A stretch of 64,000 nucleotides of DNA from an uncultured Clostridia bacterium (GTDB taxonomy: Bacteria; Bacillota; Clostridia; TANB77; CAG-508): the NCBI GenBank assembly GCA_934120645.1, contig CAKOUO010000004.1, positions 44,420-108,419 on the forward strand. The letters run 5' to 3'. The stretch's first letter is position 1; each line of letters starts with the position of its first letter. The notes beneath the pieces were generated by a model. It made no database searches, was not told the origin of the DNA, and worked only from the letters and a program-made list of their open reading frames with translations. Positions 46,335-55,646 of this stretch are shown here, in pieces. The translations under genes were made by a program, and so were the position numbers.

Positions 46335-48455
46335 ATGATAAAAAAAGAAGAGATCATCTTGGAATTCATGAAGGATGAAAATTATACACCTATGAAAGCA
46401 AAAGAAATTGCAATGATTTTAGGAGTACCAAAAAGTGAATATAATCAATTTTTAGATATTATAAAAAAATTAGAGGAAAATTATAAAATAGTAAAAAATA
46501 GAAAAAATAGATATAGATTAGTAGAAGAAAATTATTTAGAAGGAACATATAGAAAAAATCAAAAAGGTTTTGGATTTGTAAAAGTAGAAAACGAAGAAGA
46601 TGAAATATATATATCTAAAGAGAATTCGTTAAATGCTTTAAATGGAGATAGAGTTTTAATTGAAGTAATAGAAGAAAAAAACAAGATAAAAAAAGCAGAA
46701 GGTAAAATAAAGAAAATTTTAAAACATGAGAAAGAAAATGTTGTAGGAACATTTCAACAAAGTAGAAATTTTGGATTTGTAGTTCCAGATGATAGAAGTT
46801 TTGGAACAGATATATTTATTTCTAAAAGTAAGTTTGGAAAAGCTAAAGATAATCAAAAAGTAGTAGTAAAGATAACAAAATATCCACAAAACGGAAAAAA
46901 TGCAGAAGGAGAAATTGTGGAAGTTTTAGGTTCAATAGATGAAGCAGGAGTAGATATGTTATCAATTATAAAGGCATATAATTTACCTTCAGAATTTCCA
47001 GATGCTGTTATAGAAGAAGCTAAAAGTTATGGTAATAAAATTGACAAAAAAGATATTCCAAATAGAGTAGACTGTAGAAAAGATATAATTTTTACAATAG
47101 ATGGCGAAGATGCAAAAGATTTAGATGATGCTGTAAGAGTAATAAAATTAGAAAATGGTAACTACAAGTTAGATGTTCACATTGCAGATGTTAGTTATTA
47201 TGTAAGAGAAGGAAGTTTATTAGATAAAGAAGCTCAAATAAGAGGAACTAGTGTATATATGCTAAATAGAGTTATACCAATGCTTCCAAAAGAATTATCA
47301 AATGGTATTTGTAGTTTAAATGCTGGAGAAGATAGATTTACTTTATCATGTTCTATGGAAATAAATCAAAAAGGAGATGTTATATCTTCAGAGGTATATA
47401 AAGGAATAATAAATGTAACAGAAAGAATGAATTATCATGATGTTCAAAAAATACTAGATAAATCAGATGAAAAAGTATTAAAAAAATATGAAAAATATAT
47501 TAAAAATTTTGAACTTATGGCAGAACTTGCACAAATTTTAAAAAATAAAAGATTAGAGCAAGGATATTTAAATTTAGATATTCCAGAAAGTAAAATAGAA
47601 TTAGATAAAGAAGGAAAAGTTATTAGCATTGGTAAGTATGAAACAAGCTTTAGTAATGAAGTAATAGAACAATTTATGCTAAGTGCAAATGAAACAATAG
47701 CAGAAAAGTTTTATTGGTTAGAAGCACCTTTTATATATAGAGTTCATGAAGATCCTGATTTAGAAAAAGTAAAGGAATTAAATAAATTTTTATATAATTT
47801 TGGATTAAAAATTAAAATTGCAAATGAAAAAATATATCCAAAAGAAGTATCTAAAATATTAGAAGATATTAAAGGAAAAGAAGAAGAAAAAGTTGTATCA
47901 ACATTAATTTTACGAACTTTAAAAATAGCAAGATATGAAGCGGAAAATAAAGGACATTTTGGAATTGCAAGTAAATATTATTGTCATTTTACTTCACCAA
48001 TTAGAAGATATCCAGATTTGTTTATTCATAGAATTATATCAAAATATCTTGAAAATAATTATGTGGTTGATGATGAATTTTTAAATGAATTTAGACAAAA
48101 GGCTGTTGACAGAGCAAGGGCTTCATCAGAAAGAGAAAAAGTTGCAACAAAAGCAGAAAGAGATAGTGAAGATATGAAAAAAGCAGAATTTATGCAAGAT
48201 AAAATTGGAGAAGAATATGATGGAATTGTATCTTCTGTTACTCAATTTGGTATTTTTGTTGAATTAGAAAATACAGTTGAAGGATTAATCAGATTTGAAA
48301 ATTTAGGAGATGAATATTTTATCTATGATGAAGATAGAAAAAGATTAATAGGAGAAAAAACTAATACAACTTATAAAATTGGAGATAAAGTTAAGATAAG
48401 AGTAATTTCAGCTAATAAAGCATTAAGACAAATTGATTTTGAAATAGTAAAATAA
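46335..48455 (+). CDS. rnr: Ribonuclease R
   Basis: 3'-5' exoribonuclease (706 aa) with an N-terminal winged helix, two cold-shock domains (KGFGFVKVE, FGFVVPDD), the RNB domain with active-site Asp residues in DGEDAKDLDDAV near residue 255, and a C-terminal S1 domain. The ATG at 46335 has no ribosome site; an in-frame TAA two codons upstream rules out extension. A perfect AAAGGAG instead serves a three-codon ORF (MSK, 46293-46304), so rnr may be translated by reinitiation. Confidence 0.95.
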   Translation: MIKKEEIILEFMKDENYTPMKAKEIAMILGVPKSEYNQFLDIIKKLEENYKIVKNRKNRYRLVEENYLEGTYRKNQKGFGFVKVENEEDEIYISKENSLNALNGDRVLIEVIEEKNKIKKAEGKIKKILKHEKENVVGTFQQSRNFGFVVPDDRSFGTDIFISKSKFGKAKDNQKVVVKITKYPQNGKNAEGEIVEVLGSIDEAGVDMLSIIKAYNLPSEFPDAVIEEAKSYGNKIDKKDIPNRVDCRKDIIFTIDGEDAKDLDDAVRVIKLENGNYKLDVHIADVSYYVREGSLLDKEAQIRGTSVYMLNRVIPMLPKELSNGICSLNAGEDRFTLSCSMEINQKGDVISSEVYKGIINVTERMNYHDVQKILDKSDEKVLKKYEKYIKNFELMAELAQILKNKRLEQGYLNLDIPESKIELDKEGKVISIGKYETSFSNEVIEQFMLSANETIAEKFYWLEAPFIYRVHEDPDLEKVKELNKFLYNFGLKIKIANEKIYPKEVSKILEDIKGKEEEKVVSTLILRTLKIARYEAENKGHFGIASKYYCHFTSPIRRYPDLFIHRIISKYLENNYVVDDEFLNEFRQKAVDRARASSEREKVATKAERDSEDMKKAEFMQDKIGEEYDGIVSSVTQFGIFVELENTVEGLIRFENLGDEYFIYDEDRKRLIGEKTNTTYKIGDKVKIRVISANKALRQIDFEIVK

Positions 48456-48489
48456 AAGATTTGGATTTACAGTCCAAATCTTTTATTTT
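48454..48489. terminator. Bidirectional terminator
   Basis: A 12-bp perfect stem (AAAAGATTTGGA / TCCAAATCTTTT) between convergent rnr and the gerA cluster. Confidence 0.9.
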
Positions 48490-48662
48490 AGAAATACAAC
48501 TATATTAGCAAAAATTATAACTATAATAGAAAAACATATAAAACTAATACCACCAACTTTATTGTTTTGACTTTTTACTTCATATATTGCATAGTATATA
48601 TTTTTTATCAAAACAAATATAGTAAAAATTAAAAATAAAAAATGATAAAAAAAAGTAATCAT
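48483..48662 (-). CDS. Small two-TM protein downstream of gerAC
   Basis: 59-aa protein, almost entirely two hydrophobic helices (about 3-20 and 38-58) separated by a short polar loop. It has a GGAGTG site, lies 15 nt downstream of gerAC and is followed by the operon terminator. Some germination operons carry a small fourth gene (GerD-type small membrane subunits); this could be one, but similarity cannot be judged by eye. Confidence 0.6.
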   Translation of the reverse strand: MITFFYHFLFLIFTIFVLIKNIYYAIYEVKSQNNKVGGISFICFSIIVIIFANIVVFLK

Positions 48663-48677
48663 AATAACACTCCTTTT

Positions 48678-49895
48678 TTAAGTTTGATTTAATAAAAATC
48701 CTGAATCAACAATAGTATTAACATTAACTTTAAATGTAGAGTTAATATAGTTTTCCATCCAATTATAATTTTTAAATTCAGTATTTGTCTTAAAATTAGA
48801 TAAAGAATATTTTCCAAGACCATTTATATCACTTTTTAAATCTAATGAAGTCTTATATAAATATTCAGAAAGAATATTTTCCAAATATTTATTGCAAGAA
48901 TTTGAAACAGTAGAAAGAACATCCTTATCTAAATAATTAGAACTTTTATTCATAGAATAAATCTTAGCAGAGAATGCAGCATCAATTTTTATATAAGGAG
49001 TATTATTTATAATATCTACTTTTATTTTTGTGTTAGTTTTAGGTGTTAGAAGAATATCAATTTTAGAGTCTTTAATGTAAGGGTTCGGAAGTGAGATAAG
49101 AAAACTATTTATATTATTATTTAAAATGTGAAAACAAACTGTTTCCATAGCATTTAATTCTCCAGCAATTTTATCATCTTTAAAGGCTACCATTCCAATA
49201 TTTTCAGAAGAACGTGTACCAAATATTGGAGAAGAACCAGATTTTATATTAAAATCACTTTTATCAGTAGATTTAGGTTGGTTATTATCAGAAGAACCTA
49301 GTCCTCCCAAAATTGTATATGGATCACAACTATTACAAACTAAAGCATTAAAAAAGTCACCAATAGTAGAATCAGAAACATAACCAGCATAACGACCAGA
49401 ATTTGTGAAAATATCATAATATCTTGTTATAGAAGTTTCTAAGCTAGGTACAGAATTTTTAATATAAGCATTAGCCGTACAATTAGTAACAATTATGTTA
49501 GAAGTTGGTCTTACTTGAACATCATTCATCAAAGTATAAATATAGTTAGAAATACCATTTTTGGCAACATCTTCAGAAAAAACTATAGCCCTACAATGAG
49601 ATAAATCAACTTTTCTTGCTAAATAGCTATTCATAATATTTATAGCATTTGGAATTGAATTAGTATCTACTGTATCTTCAATAATTTTTGCTTCCTGATT
49701 AGAACCTTCACTAGTAGATGGTGGATTTACAAATTGAAATGTTACTTTAATTTCTTTTGAGTCCGAAACATCAATTCCAAGAGCAACAACAAAAGCTAGG
49801 TTGTCTATATTAAAAGCTTTATAAGATCGTGAAAATGAAACAAAAAATACAATAATTAAAATAATAATAAAAATTTTTTGAAAAAGATGTTTCAT
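48678..49895 (-). CDS. gerAC: Spore germination receptor subunit GerAC-like
   Basis: Ger(x)C-family subunit of the inner-membrane spore germinant receptor (405 aa). It has an N-terminal hydrophobic segment (about 5-22), then the family's N-terminal domain (FVVALGIDVSDSKEIKVTFQF, ARKVDLSHCRAIVFSED) and C-terminal domain. The usual lipobox Cys (LTGCWD-type) is absent, with SFSRSYKAFN in its place, so it may stay anchored by an uncleaved helix. It follows gerAB with 1 nt between. Confidence 0.9.
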   Translation of the reverse strand: MKHLFQKIFIIILIIVFFVSFSRSYKAFNIDNLAFVVALGIDVSDSKEIKVTFQFVNPPSTSEGSNQEAKIIEDTVDTNSIPNAINIMNSYLARKVDLSHCRAIVFSEDVAKNGISNYIYTLMNDVQVRPTSNIIVTNCTANAYIKNSVPSLETSITRYYDIFTNSGRYAGYVSDSTIGDFFNALVCNSCDPYTILGGLGSSDNNQPKSTDKSDFNIKSGSSPIFGTRSSENIGMVAFKDDKIAGELNAMETVCFHILNNNINSFLISLPNPYIKDSKIDILLTPKTNTKIKVDIINNTPYIKIDAAFSAKIYSMNKSSNYLDKDVLSTVSNSCNKYLENILSEYLYKTSLDLKSDINGLGKYSLSNFKTNTEFKNYNWMENYINSTFKVNVNTIVDSGFLLNQT

Positions 49896-49896
49896 T

Positions 49897-50985
49897 CTAA
49901 GTACCTTCCTTTTTCTTATTTTTAAAATTAGATAAAATTAGTAACAATAAGCCTAAAAAAATAACAAAAATATTTATATATCTATAAATATAGGTTTCAA
50001 AAAAACTTGAGATAAAATAGTTTTTTGGTAATAAGGCTATTGAAAATATTAATATTGCAAATATGTTAATTAATGAAGATTGATCACATAAATTAAACAT
50101 CTTGCTAAAAATGTAAGTAGAAAATTTAAAAGATATACTTAAATAGCAACAAAACGCAATTGACCAAATAAGTAAAAACAATGATTCAAAACGTTGGAAG
50201 AAGTTACCAAACTCTATATATCTACTTACAGAAAATAATGGCATTATCTCATCAGTATTAACATAAATAGAAAACATGAAAAGCAATGTTGCAACACATA
50301 TAAAAATAAATAATCCAGATAATATTACAGATAATATAGATATTTTTTTAAACTTAGATGGGTCTTTTAAAAGTGGTGGTAAAAAATATAAATAAGAGAT
50401 TCCAGCAAATGCTCCTACATTAGTAATACCTAAAACAAATGTATTTTTAAAACCATCTCCTAAAATAGGAAAAATCTTTTGAAATGAGAAGTTATTTAAA
50501 TTTCCTACAAATAAAAGAATTATACTTATTAAAATAAATGGAAATATTAAGGCGGTAGTTTTTATAGTTGAGTTAAATCCTAAATTATTAGCAATACCAA
50601 CAGCAATAACAAAAAATAATATAATATAAATAATATCTGTAAAAGGATAGTAAACAACTTTTAAGCCTTCACAAAAATTTCTAAGTAACATAGAAGAGGT
50701 TATAATAAAATAAGCTATAAATATAAATCCGATTATATTTTTTAAAGTATGACCACCTAGGTATGTTGAAATGTCTATAATGTCTAGACCTGGAAATTTT
50801 TTAAATAAAGTGTAGATTAGTATTACCATAAATAAAGCTATAACTGTAACATATATTATATTTAATAATATACTAGATTTAATTTCATTTATAAAAGTTC
50901 TAGATAAAGAAATTACTGTAAAAGGAGCTAAGACTGATAATATAAGAGCTATAGCTTCAACAGTTCCTATTTTAGATTTTGACAT
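49897..50985 (-). CDS. gerAB: Spore germination receptor subunit GerAB-like
   Basis: 362-aa polytopic protein (about 10 TM helices) of the GerAB/APC superfamily, the probable germinant-binding subunit. The N-terminus KIGTVEAIALILSVLAPF and the central FCEGLKVVYYPFTDI fit the family. It is the second gene of the gerA operon. Confidence 0.92.
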   Translation of the reverse strand: MSKSKIGTVEAIALILSVLAPFTVISLSRTFINEIKSSILLNIIYVTVIALFMVILIYTLFKKFPGLDIIDISTYLGGHTLKNIIGFIFIAYFIITSSMLLRNFCEGLKVVYYPFTDIIYIILFFVIAVGIANNLGFNSTIKTTALIFPFILISIILLFVGNLNNFSFQKIFPILGDGFKNTFVLGITNVGAFAGISYLYFLPPLLKDPSKFKKISILSVILSGLFIFICVATLLFMFSIYVNTDEIMPLFSVSRYIEFGNFFQRFESLFLLIWSIAFCCYLSISFKFSTYIFSKMFNLCDQSSLINIFAILIFSIALLPKNYFISSFFETYIYRYINIFVIFLGLLLLILSNFKNKKKEGT

Positions 50986-51005
50986 AAGTAACCCTCCTTT
51001 TTATT

Positions 51006-52700
51006 TTAAAATCTCCATTTCATTGATATTTTATTTTGTCTTTTTTCACGCTTTGAAGCTAAATAAGTTGCTCTATATTCTCTTTTCCAAATAGGTGGAA
51101 GTAAAAATCCATTAGATTTAGAATCTGTAAAAGGAGCATAAGGAGCTGTATAAGATATTCCAAAAGTTTCTAAATCACATAAAGCTGATAAGTAAACAAA
51201 AATACCAATTCCAATACCTAGAAAACCGGCAAGAAAACCTAGCAAAATAAAAGCAAACCTAAAGTATCTTAAGTGAAAACTAAAACTAAAATCAGGAATA
51301 ACAAAAGAACTTATACCTGTTATAGCAACTATAATAATTAATATAGGGCTAACAATTCCGGCACTTACAGCAGCTTGACCTAAAACAATTGCACCAACAA
51401 TTCCTAAAGTAGGACCAATAGGAGAAGGAACCCTAAGACCAGCTTCTCTAATAATTTCAAAAGAAATTTCCATAATTAAAATTTCTAAAATTATAGGAAA
51501 AGGAACACTTTGCCTAGATGATAATATAGAATATAGTAATTCGGTTGGTATAATTTCTCTATGGAAGTTTGTAATTGCAATATATAATCCAGGTAAAAGT
51601 AGAGCAAAAAAAGCGGATATAACTCTAATTTTTTTTAGAAAATTTGCAAATATTGTTTTTAAATTAGTATCTTCTGGAGAAGATAGAAAATCAATTAAAA
51701 TTGCAGGAACAATTAGAGCATATGGAGAACCATTTACAATAATAATAACTCTACCTTGTAAAAGTGCTTTAACTGCATTATCTGGTCTTTCTGAAACAAG
51801 TATTTTTGGAACACCTAATATATTAGTATCTGTTAATAGTTGTTCTAATTCTCCGGCAGAAAGAAGAGAATCTATACCTAAATTATTCATTCTATATTTA
51901 ACTTCTGCAATTAAATCATCATTAGCTATATTACACATATAACATATAGCACAATTTGTTTGTGTAACTTTTCCAACTTTTACATTTTCTACAATAAGAT
52001 TTTCATTATTAGTAAGCCTTCTTAAAAGAGAAGTATTAGTACGTAAATTTTCTACAAAAGCTTCATGAGAACCTTTTATAACAACTTCATTTTCTGGTTT
52101 AGATATACTTCTTTGCTGAAAACCTTTTACATCAATGTCAAAACATACAGATAAAGTATCAACAAATAAAGCACAGTTACCTGAATTTATACCTGCAAAA
52201 ATTTCATCAAAAGAAGTCTGTTGTTGTAAACTATTTTGTGGAATTAAGCAATTTTCTATATAATCAGCTAAATTAAACTTTTTTACTTTTCTAACAGTAA
52301 TATTATTAGTAACAGCTTCTGAAATAATTCTATTTTGTTCTCCATCAAAAAGATTATTTTTATTTCTTAACATTAAAGGCTCTAAAACAAAATCATTTAA
52401 TATTTTAGAATCGACCATGCCATCAATATAAAGTAAAAAAGCTTTATATTGTTTGCCGCGAGCATTTAAAATAAATTCACGTGTTATAATATCACTATTT
52501 ATTAATACATTATATTTAGTTTTTATATAATCTAAATTGACGTCTAAACTAGGAAAAATATTTTTTTGTTCCTGTGGAATTTCCTTACTATTTTGGATTG
52601 TAGTAGATTCAGATTCATTAGTATCAGTAGGTAAATTAAAATGATAGACATCTTTTGGCGTATAACCAAACGCATTATTTATAATATCCTTAATTTTCAT
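51006..52700 (-). CDS. gerAA: Spore germination receptor subunit GerAA-like
   Basis: 564-aa GerA-family protein. It has a soluble N-terminal region (to about 330) with LLYIDGMVDSKILNDFVLEPL, an ERPDNAVKALLQGRVIIIVNGSP motif (landmark only), then TM helices including PIILEILIMEISFEIIREAG and GPTLGIVGAIVLGQAAV. It is the first gene of the operon; the presence of a complete AA-AB-AC set shows the organism forms spores. There is no terminator before gerAB. Confidence 0.95.
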   Translation of the reverse strand: MKIKDIINNAFGYTPKDVYHFNLPTDTNESESTTIQNSKEIPQEQKNIFPSLDVNLDYIKTKYNVLINSDIITREFILNARGKQYKAFLLYIDGMVDSKILNDFVLEPLMLRNKNNLFDGEQNRIISEAVTNNITVRKVKKFNLADYIENCLIPQNSLQQQTSFDEIFAGINSGNCALFVDTLSVCFDIDVKGFQQRSISKPENEVVIKGSHEAFVENLRTNTSLLRRLTNNENLIVENVKVGKVTQTNCAICYMCNIANDDLIAEVKYRMNNLGIDSLLSAGELEQLLTDTNILGVPKILVSERPDNAVKALLQGRVIIIVNGSPYALIVPAILIDFLSSPEDTNLKTIFANFLKKIRVISAFFALLLPGLYIAITNFHREIIPTELLYSILSSRQSVPFPIILEILIMEISFEIIREAGLRVPSPIGPTLGIVGAIVLGQAAVSAGIVSPILIIIVAITGISSFVIPDFSFSFHLRYFRFAFILLGFLAGFLGIGIGIFVYLSALCDLETFGISYTAPYAPFTDSKSNGFLLPPIWKREYRATYLASKREKRQNKISMKWRF

Positions 52701-52835
52701 AATAATAATATTATTGGCAAAAAAAATACAAATATACCTTTAAAATTTGTTTTTTTATAATGAATAATCCACTTGCTTAATTAGAATAAAAAATGTTATA
52801 ATAAAAATACATATGAGTGAAAGAGAGTGATTAAA

Positions 52836-53948
52836 ATGAAATCAAAAATAGCATCATTCATAAGTGCATTAATGACATTATTAGCAATAGGAATATTATG
52901 CATTCTAGGAATAATAATATATGATCAATTTACAAAAACAAATTTAACAGGAGAAGTTCAAGACTTTGTTTCAAATATTACGGTTTCAAGTGGGGGAATA
53001 GACCAAAATATAAAGGCACCAGAAATAATAGAAAGTGTATCAGATTCATTACAAGAAAATGATGAGAATATAGATTATAGTAATAATGAAATAGATAAAT
53101 TCTTTTATGATCAATTAAATGATTATTCAAAAGTAATATATAGAGCAATGGATTCCAATAAAGAAAATATGAAAACAGGAACATATGAAATTAATATGGG
53201 TTCACAATTTTCAGATTTATTATTAAAAGATAATGGTGATAAATTATTAGGAGAATATTACCAATCAGCAATAGAAGCATATACTTATGATAATCCAGAT
53301 GTGTTTTATATAGATTTTGCAAAATTATATTTAAACATAGAAACAACAGCTAAAGGAAGCAAAAAAACATATAGAGTATTTATAAATGCTGGAAATTCTG
53401 CAAATTATTTGACAGAACAATTTCCTTCAAAAGAAAAAATTGAATCTGCAATAAATGAAATAGAAAAAGTAAAAGCTTATTTTGTGAAAAATAAAAAATC
53501 AAATACATATGATAATATAAAATTAGTACATGACTATTTAGTAGAAAGTATAGAATATGACCAAAGCACATCACAACCAAATATTTATGATTTATATGGA
53601 GCTATTGTAAACAAGAAATGTGTTTGTGAAGGATATGCAAAAGCATTTAAATACTTAATGGATAGTCTAAATATACCATGTATGATAGTAACAGGAGAAG
53701 GTACAAATTCAGAAGGAAACACAGAAAATCATGCTTGGAACTATATACAATTAAATGAAAATTGGTATGCAGTTGATTGCACATGGGATGACCCTATATT
53801 AGAAGGTGGATTTTTAACAAATTCTTTAAAATATAAGTATTTTCTAAAAGGTTCAAAGGAATTTGATAAAACCCATATAGTAAAAGGACAATTTACTGAA
53901 AACGGAAAAGTATTTTCATTTCCACAACTAAGTATAGAAGATTATTAA
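52836..53948 (+). CDS. Transglutaminase-like membrane-anchored protein
   Basis: 370-aa protein with an N-terminal TM helix (about 5-28), a variable extracytoplasmic region and a C-terminal transglutaminase-like domain. The triad is visible: Cys in KKCVCEGYAKAF, His in NHAWNYIQL, Asp in YAVDCTWDDP. Such proteins act as extracytoplasmic proteases or cross-linkers; the substrate is unknown. ATG 52836 fits AAAGAGAG spacing better than GTG 52827. Confidence 0.85.
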   Translation: MKSKIASFISALMTLLAIGILCILGIIIYDQFTKTNLTGEVQDFVSNITVSSGGIDQNIKAPEIIESVSDSLQENDENIDYSNNEIDKFFYDQLNDYSKVIYRAMDSNKENMKTGTYEINMGSQFSDLLLKDNGDKLLGEYYQSAIEAYTYDNPDVFYIDFAKLYLNIETTAKGSKKTYRVFINAGNSANYLTEQFPSKEKIESAINEIEKVKAYFVKNKKSNTYDNIKLVHDYLVESIEYDQSTSQPNIYDLYGAIVNKKCVCEGYAKAFKYLMDSLNIPCMIVTGEGTNSEGNTENHAWNYIQLNENWYAVDCTWDDPILEGGFLTNSLKYKYFLKGSKEFDKTHIVKGQFTENGKVFSFPQLSIEDY

Positions 53949-53978
53949 TTTTAATTGTAATATTAAGGAGAGTAAGAA

Positions 53979-54866
53979 ATGTTAAAAGATAAAATACCAA
54001 ATATAACATTACCATCATTGCCAAAACTAAATAATAAAATAAAAGTATATGCATTTGTTGGGCCATCAGGAACAGGCAAAAGTTATAGAGCTCAAATGGT
54101 TGCAAGTGAAAAAAACATAAATTATATTATAGATGATGGATTATTAATAAAAGATAATGAAGTAATAGCAGGTGAATCTGCTAAAAAGGCACCAACAAAA
54201 ATAGAAACAGTAAAACATGCTTTGTTTTATACAGATGAGGAAAAACAAGAAATAATAAAAGCATTTAAGAAGTATAAACCACAAAGTATATTAATACTTG
54301 GAACTTCAGATGGAATGGTACAAAAAATTGCAGCTAATTTAGGATTGCCAGAAATATCTGAAACTATATATATTTCAGATGTGGCAACTCAAGAAGAAAT
54401 GGAAACAGCAAGAAGAATAAGAGTAACAGAAGGAAAACATGTAATTCCTGTACCAACTTTTGAAATAAAAAAAGATTTTTCAGGATATTTATTAGACCCT
54501 TTACAAATATTTAAAACTAAAGGAAAAGGAAATAAACCATATATTTCTGAAAAATCAATTATAAGGCCTACATTTAGTTATTTAGGAAAATTTACAATAT
54601 CAGATAATGTGTTTAGACAAATATTAGAATACTTAGTTACAAAAACACCAGGAATATATAAAATTCAAAAAATAAGAGTGGACAATTTTGGAGAAGGTGC
54701 AAAACTATATATGGAAGTTACAGTAATATATGGTTTTAATGTAATTGATGGTATTAAGAAATTTAAAGACAAAGCTAGAAAAGAAATAGAAAAATTAACA
54801 GCAATGAATGTAGAAGAATTTGAGGTTGTTGTAAAAAATATTTATGTACCAGAGAAAGGAGAATAA
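53979..54866 (+). CDS. P-loop ATPase with Asp23/Gls24-like C-terminal domain
   Basis: 295-aa cytoplasmic protein. The N-terminal P-loop is YAFVGPSGTGKSYRA near residue 27, with LILGTSDGM as a possible Walker B region. The C-terminal part (about 195-290: RPTFSYLGKFTISDNVFRQILEYL ... VEVTVIYGFNV pattern) resembles the Asp23/Gls24 envelope-stress domain. It overlaps functionally with plsC, which starts 2 nt after it, so a link to membrane biogenesis is possible. Confidence 0.7.
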   Translation: MLKDKIPNITLPSLPKLNNKIKVYAFVGPSGTGKSYRAQMVASEKNINYIIDDGLLIKDNEVIAGESAKKAPTKIETVKHALFYTDEEKQEIIKAFKKYKPQSILILGTSDGMVQKIAANLGLPEISETIYISDVATQEEMETARRIRVTEGKHVIPVPTFEIKKDFSGYLLDPLQIFKTKGKGNKPYISEKSIIRPTFSYLGKFTISDNVFRQILEYLVTKTPGIYKIQKIRVDNFGEGAKLYMEVTVIYGFNVIDGIKKFKDKARKEIEKLTAMNVEEFEVVVKNIYVPEKGE

Positions 54867-54868
54867 AA

Positions 54869-55465
54869 TTGAAAAAATTTTTTAAATCAATTATGAAAGG
54901 CATTGTAAGAGGTGCTATATATTTATGGTGTAAAATCTATTATAGAGCAGAAGTTAGAGGATTAGAAAATATACCAAAAGAAGGACCATTAATTTTTTGT
55001 GGAAATCATAGGAGTTACTTAGATCCACCACTTATGGTTGCAACCGCTAAAAGAGATTTAAAGTTTTTAGCAAAACAAGAGCTATATAATAATAAGTTTT
55101 TATCATTTTTAGGATGGGTATTTGAAGCTATACCTGTAAAAAGAGATGAAAAAGATTTAACAGCTATAAAGGAATCTTTAAAAGTGTTGAAACAAGGAAA
55201 TTGTATAGCATTATTTCCAGAGGGAACAAGAAATGGACTAGAAAAGGGAGAAAAAGTTAAAGATGGAGCAGCATTTTTTGCTGTAAGAAGCGGAGCTCTT
55301 GTAGTACCATGTGGAATAAAAGGTGGAGAAAAAGGTAATAGAAAAGTTACTATTACTTATGGAAAACCACTTGATTTTAGTAAATATAAAGGAAGTAAAG
55401 ATAAAGAAGTTTTAGATAATATTACAGAAGAAATTATGAATAATATTATTGAACTTACAAAATAA
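54869..55465 (+). CDS. plsC: 1-acyl-sn-glycerol-3-phosphate acyltransferase
   Basis: Membrane-associated enzyme making phosphatidic acid (198 aa). The catalytic H-x4-D motif is NHRSYLDPP near residue 47, and the glycerol-phosphate site is LFPEGTRNG near 118. The start is TTG with AAAGGAG at normal spacing; no in-frame ATG fits. It is coupled to the preceding gene. Confidence 0.93.
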   Translation: MKKFFKSIMKGIVRGAIYLWCKIYYRAEVRGLENIPKEGPLIFCGNHRSYLDPPLMVATAKRDLKFLAKQELYNNKFLSFLGWVFEAIPVKRDEKDLTAIKESLKVLKQGNCIALFPEGTRNGLEKGEKVKDGAAFFAVRSGALVVPCGIKGGEKGNRKVTITYGKPLDFSKYKGSKDKEVLDNITEEIMNNIIELTK

Positions 55466-55496
55466 AAGATATCCAAGTTTTGGTATCTTTTTTTAA
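55465..55496 (+). terminator. Terminator of plsC
   Basis: Stem AAAGATATCC / GGTATCTTT with one bulge, followed by a T run. Confidence 0.75.
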
Positions 55497-55572
55497 TACC
55501 TCAAAAAAGATTAGTGTACTGTAAAAAAATCAAACATAATACAATTATTTACATAAAATGATTACAAATATA

Positions 55573-55601
55573 TTGACAAAAATTTAATTTGGTAGTACAA
55601 T
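55573..55601 (+). promoter_or_regulatory. Promoter of typA
   Basis: TTGACA, a 17-bp spacer and TACAAT, 46 bp upstream of typA. Confidence 0.8.
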
Positions 55602-55646
55602 TTTAAAGTTAAGAGAAGAGAATAAAATGAAGAAGGGGTAATAAAA

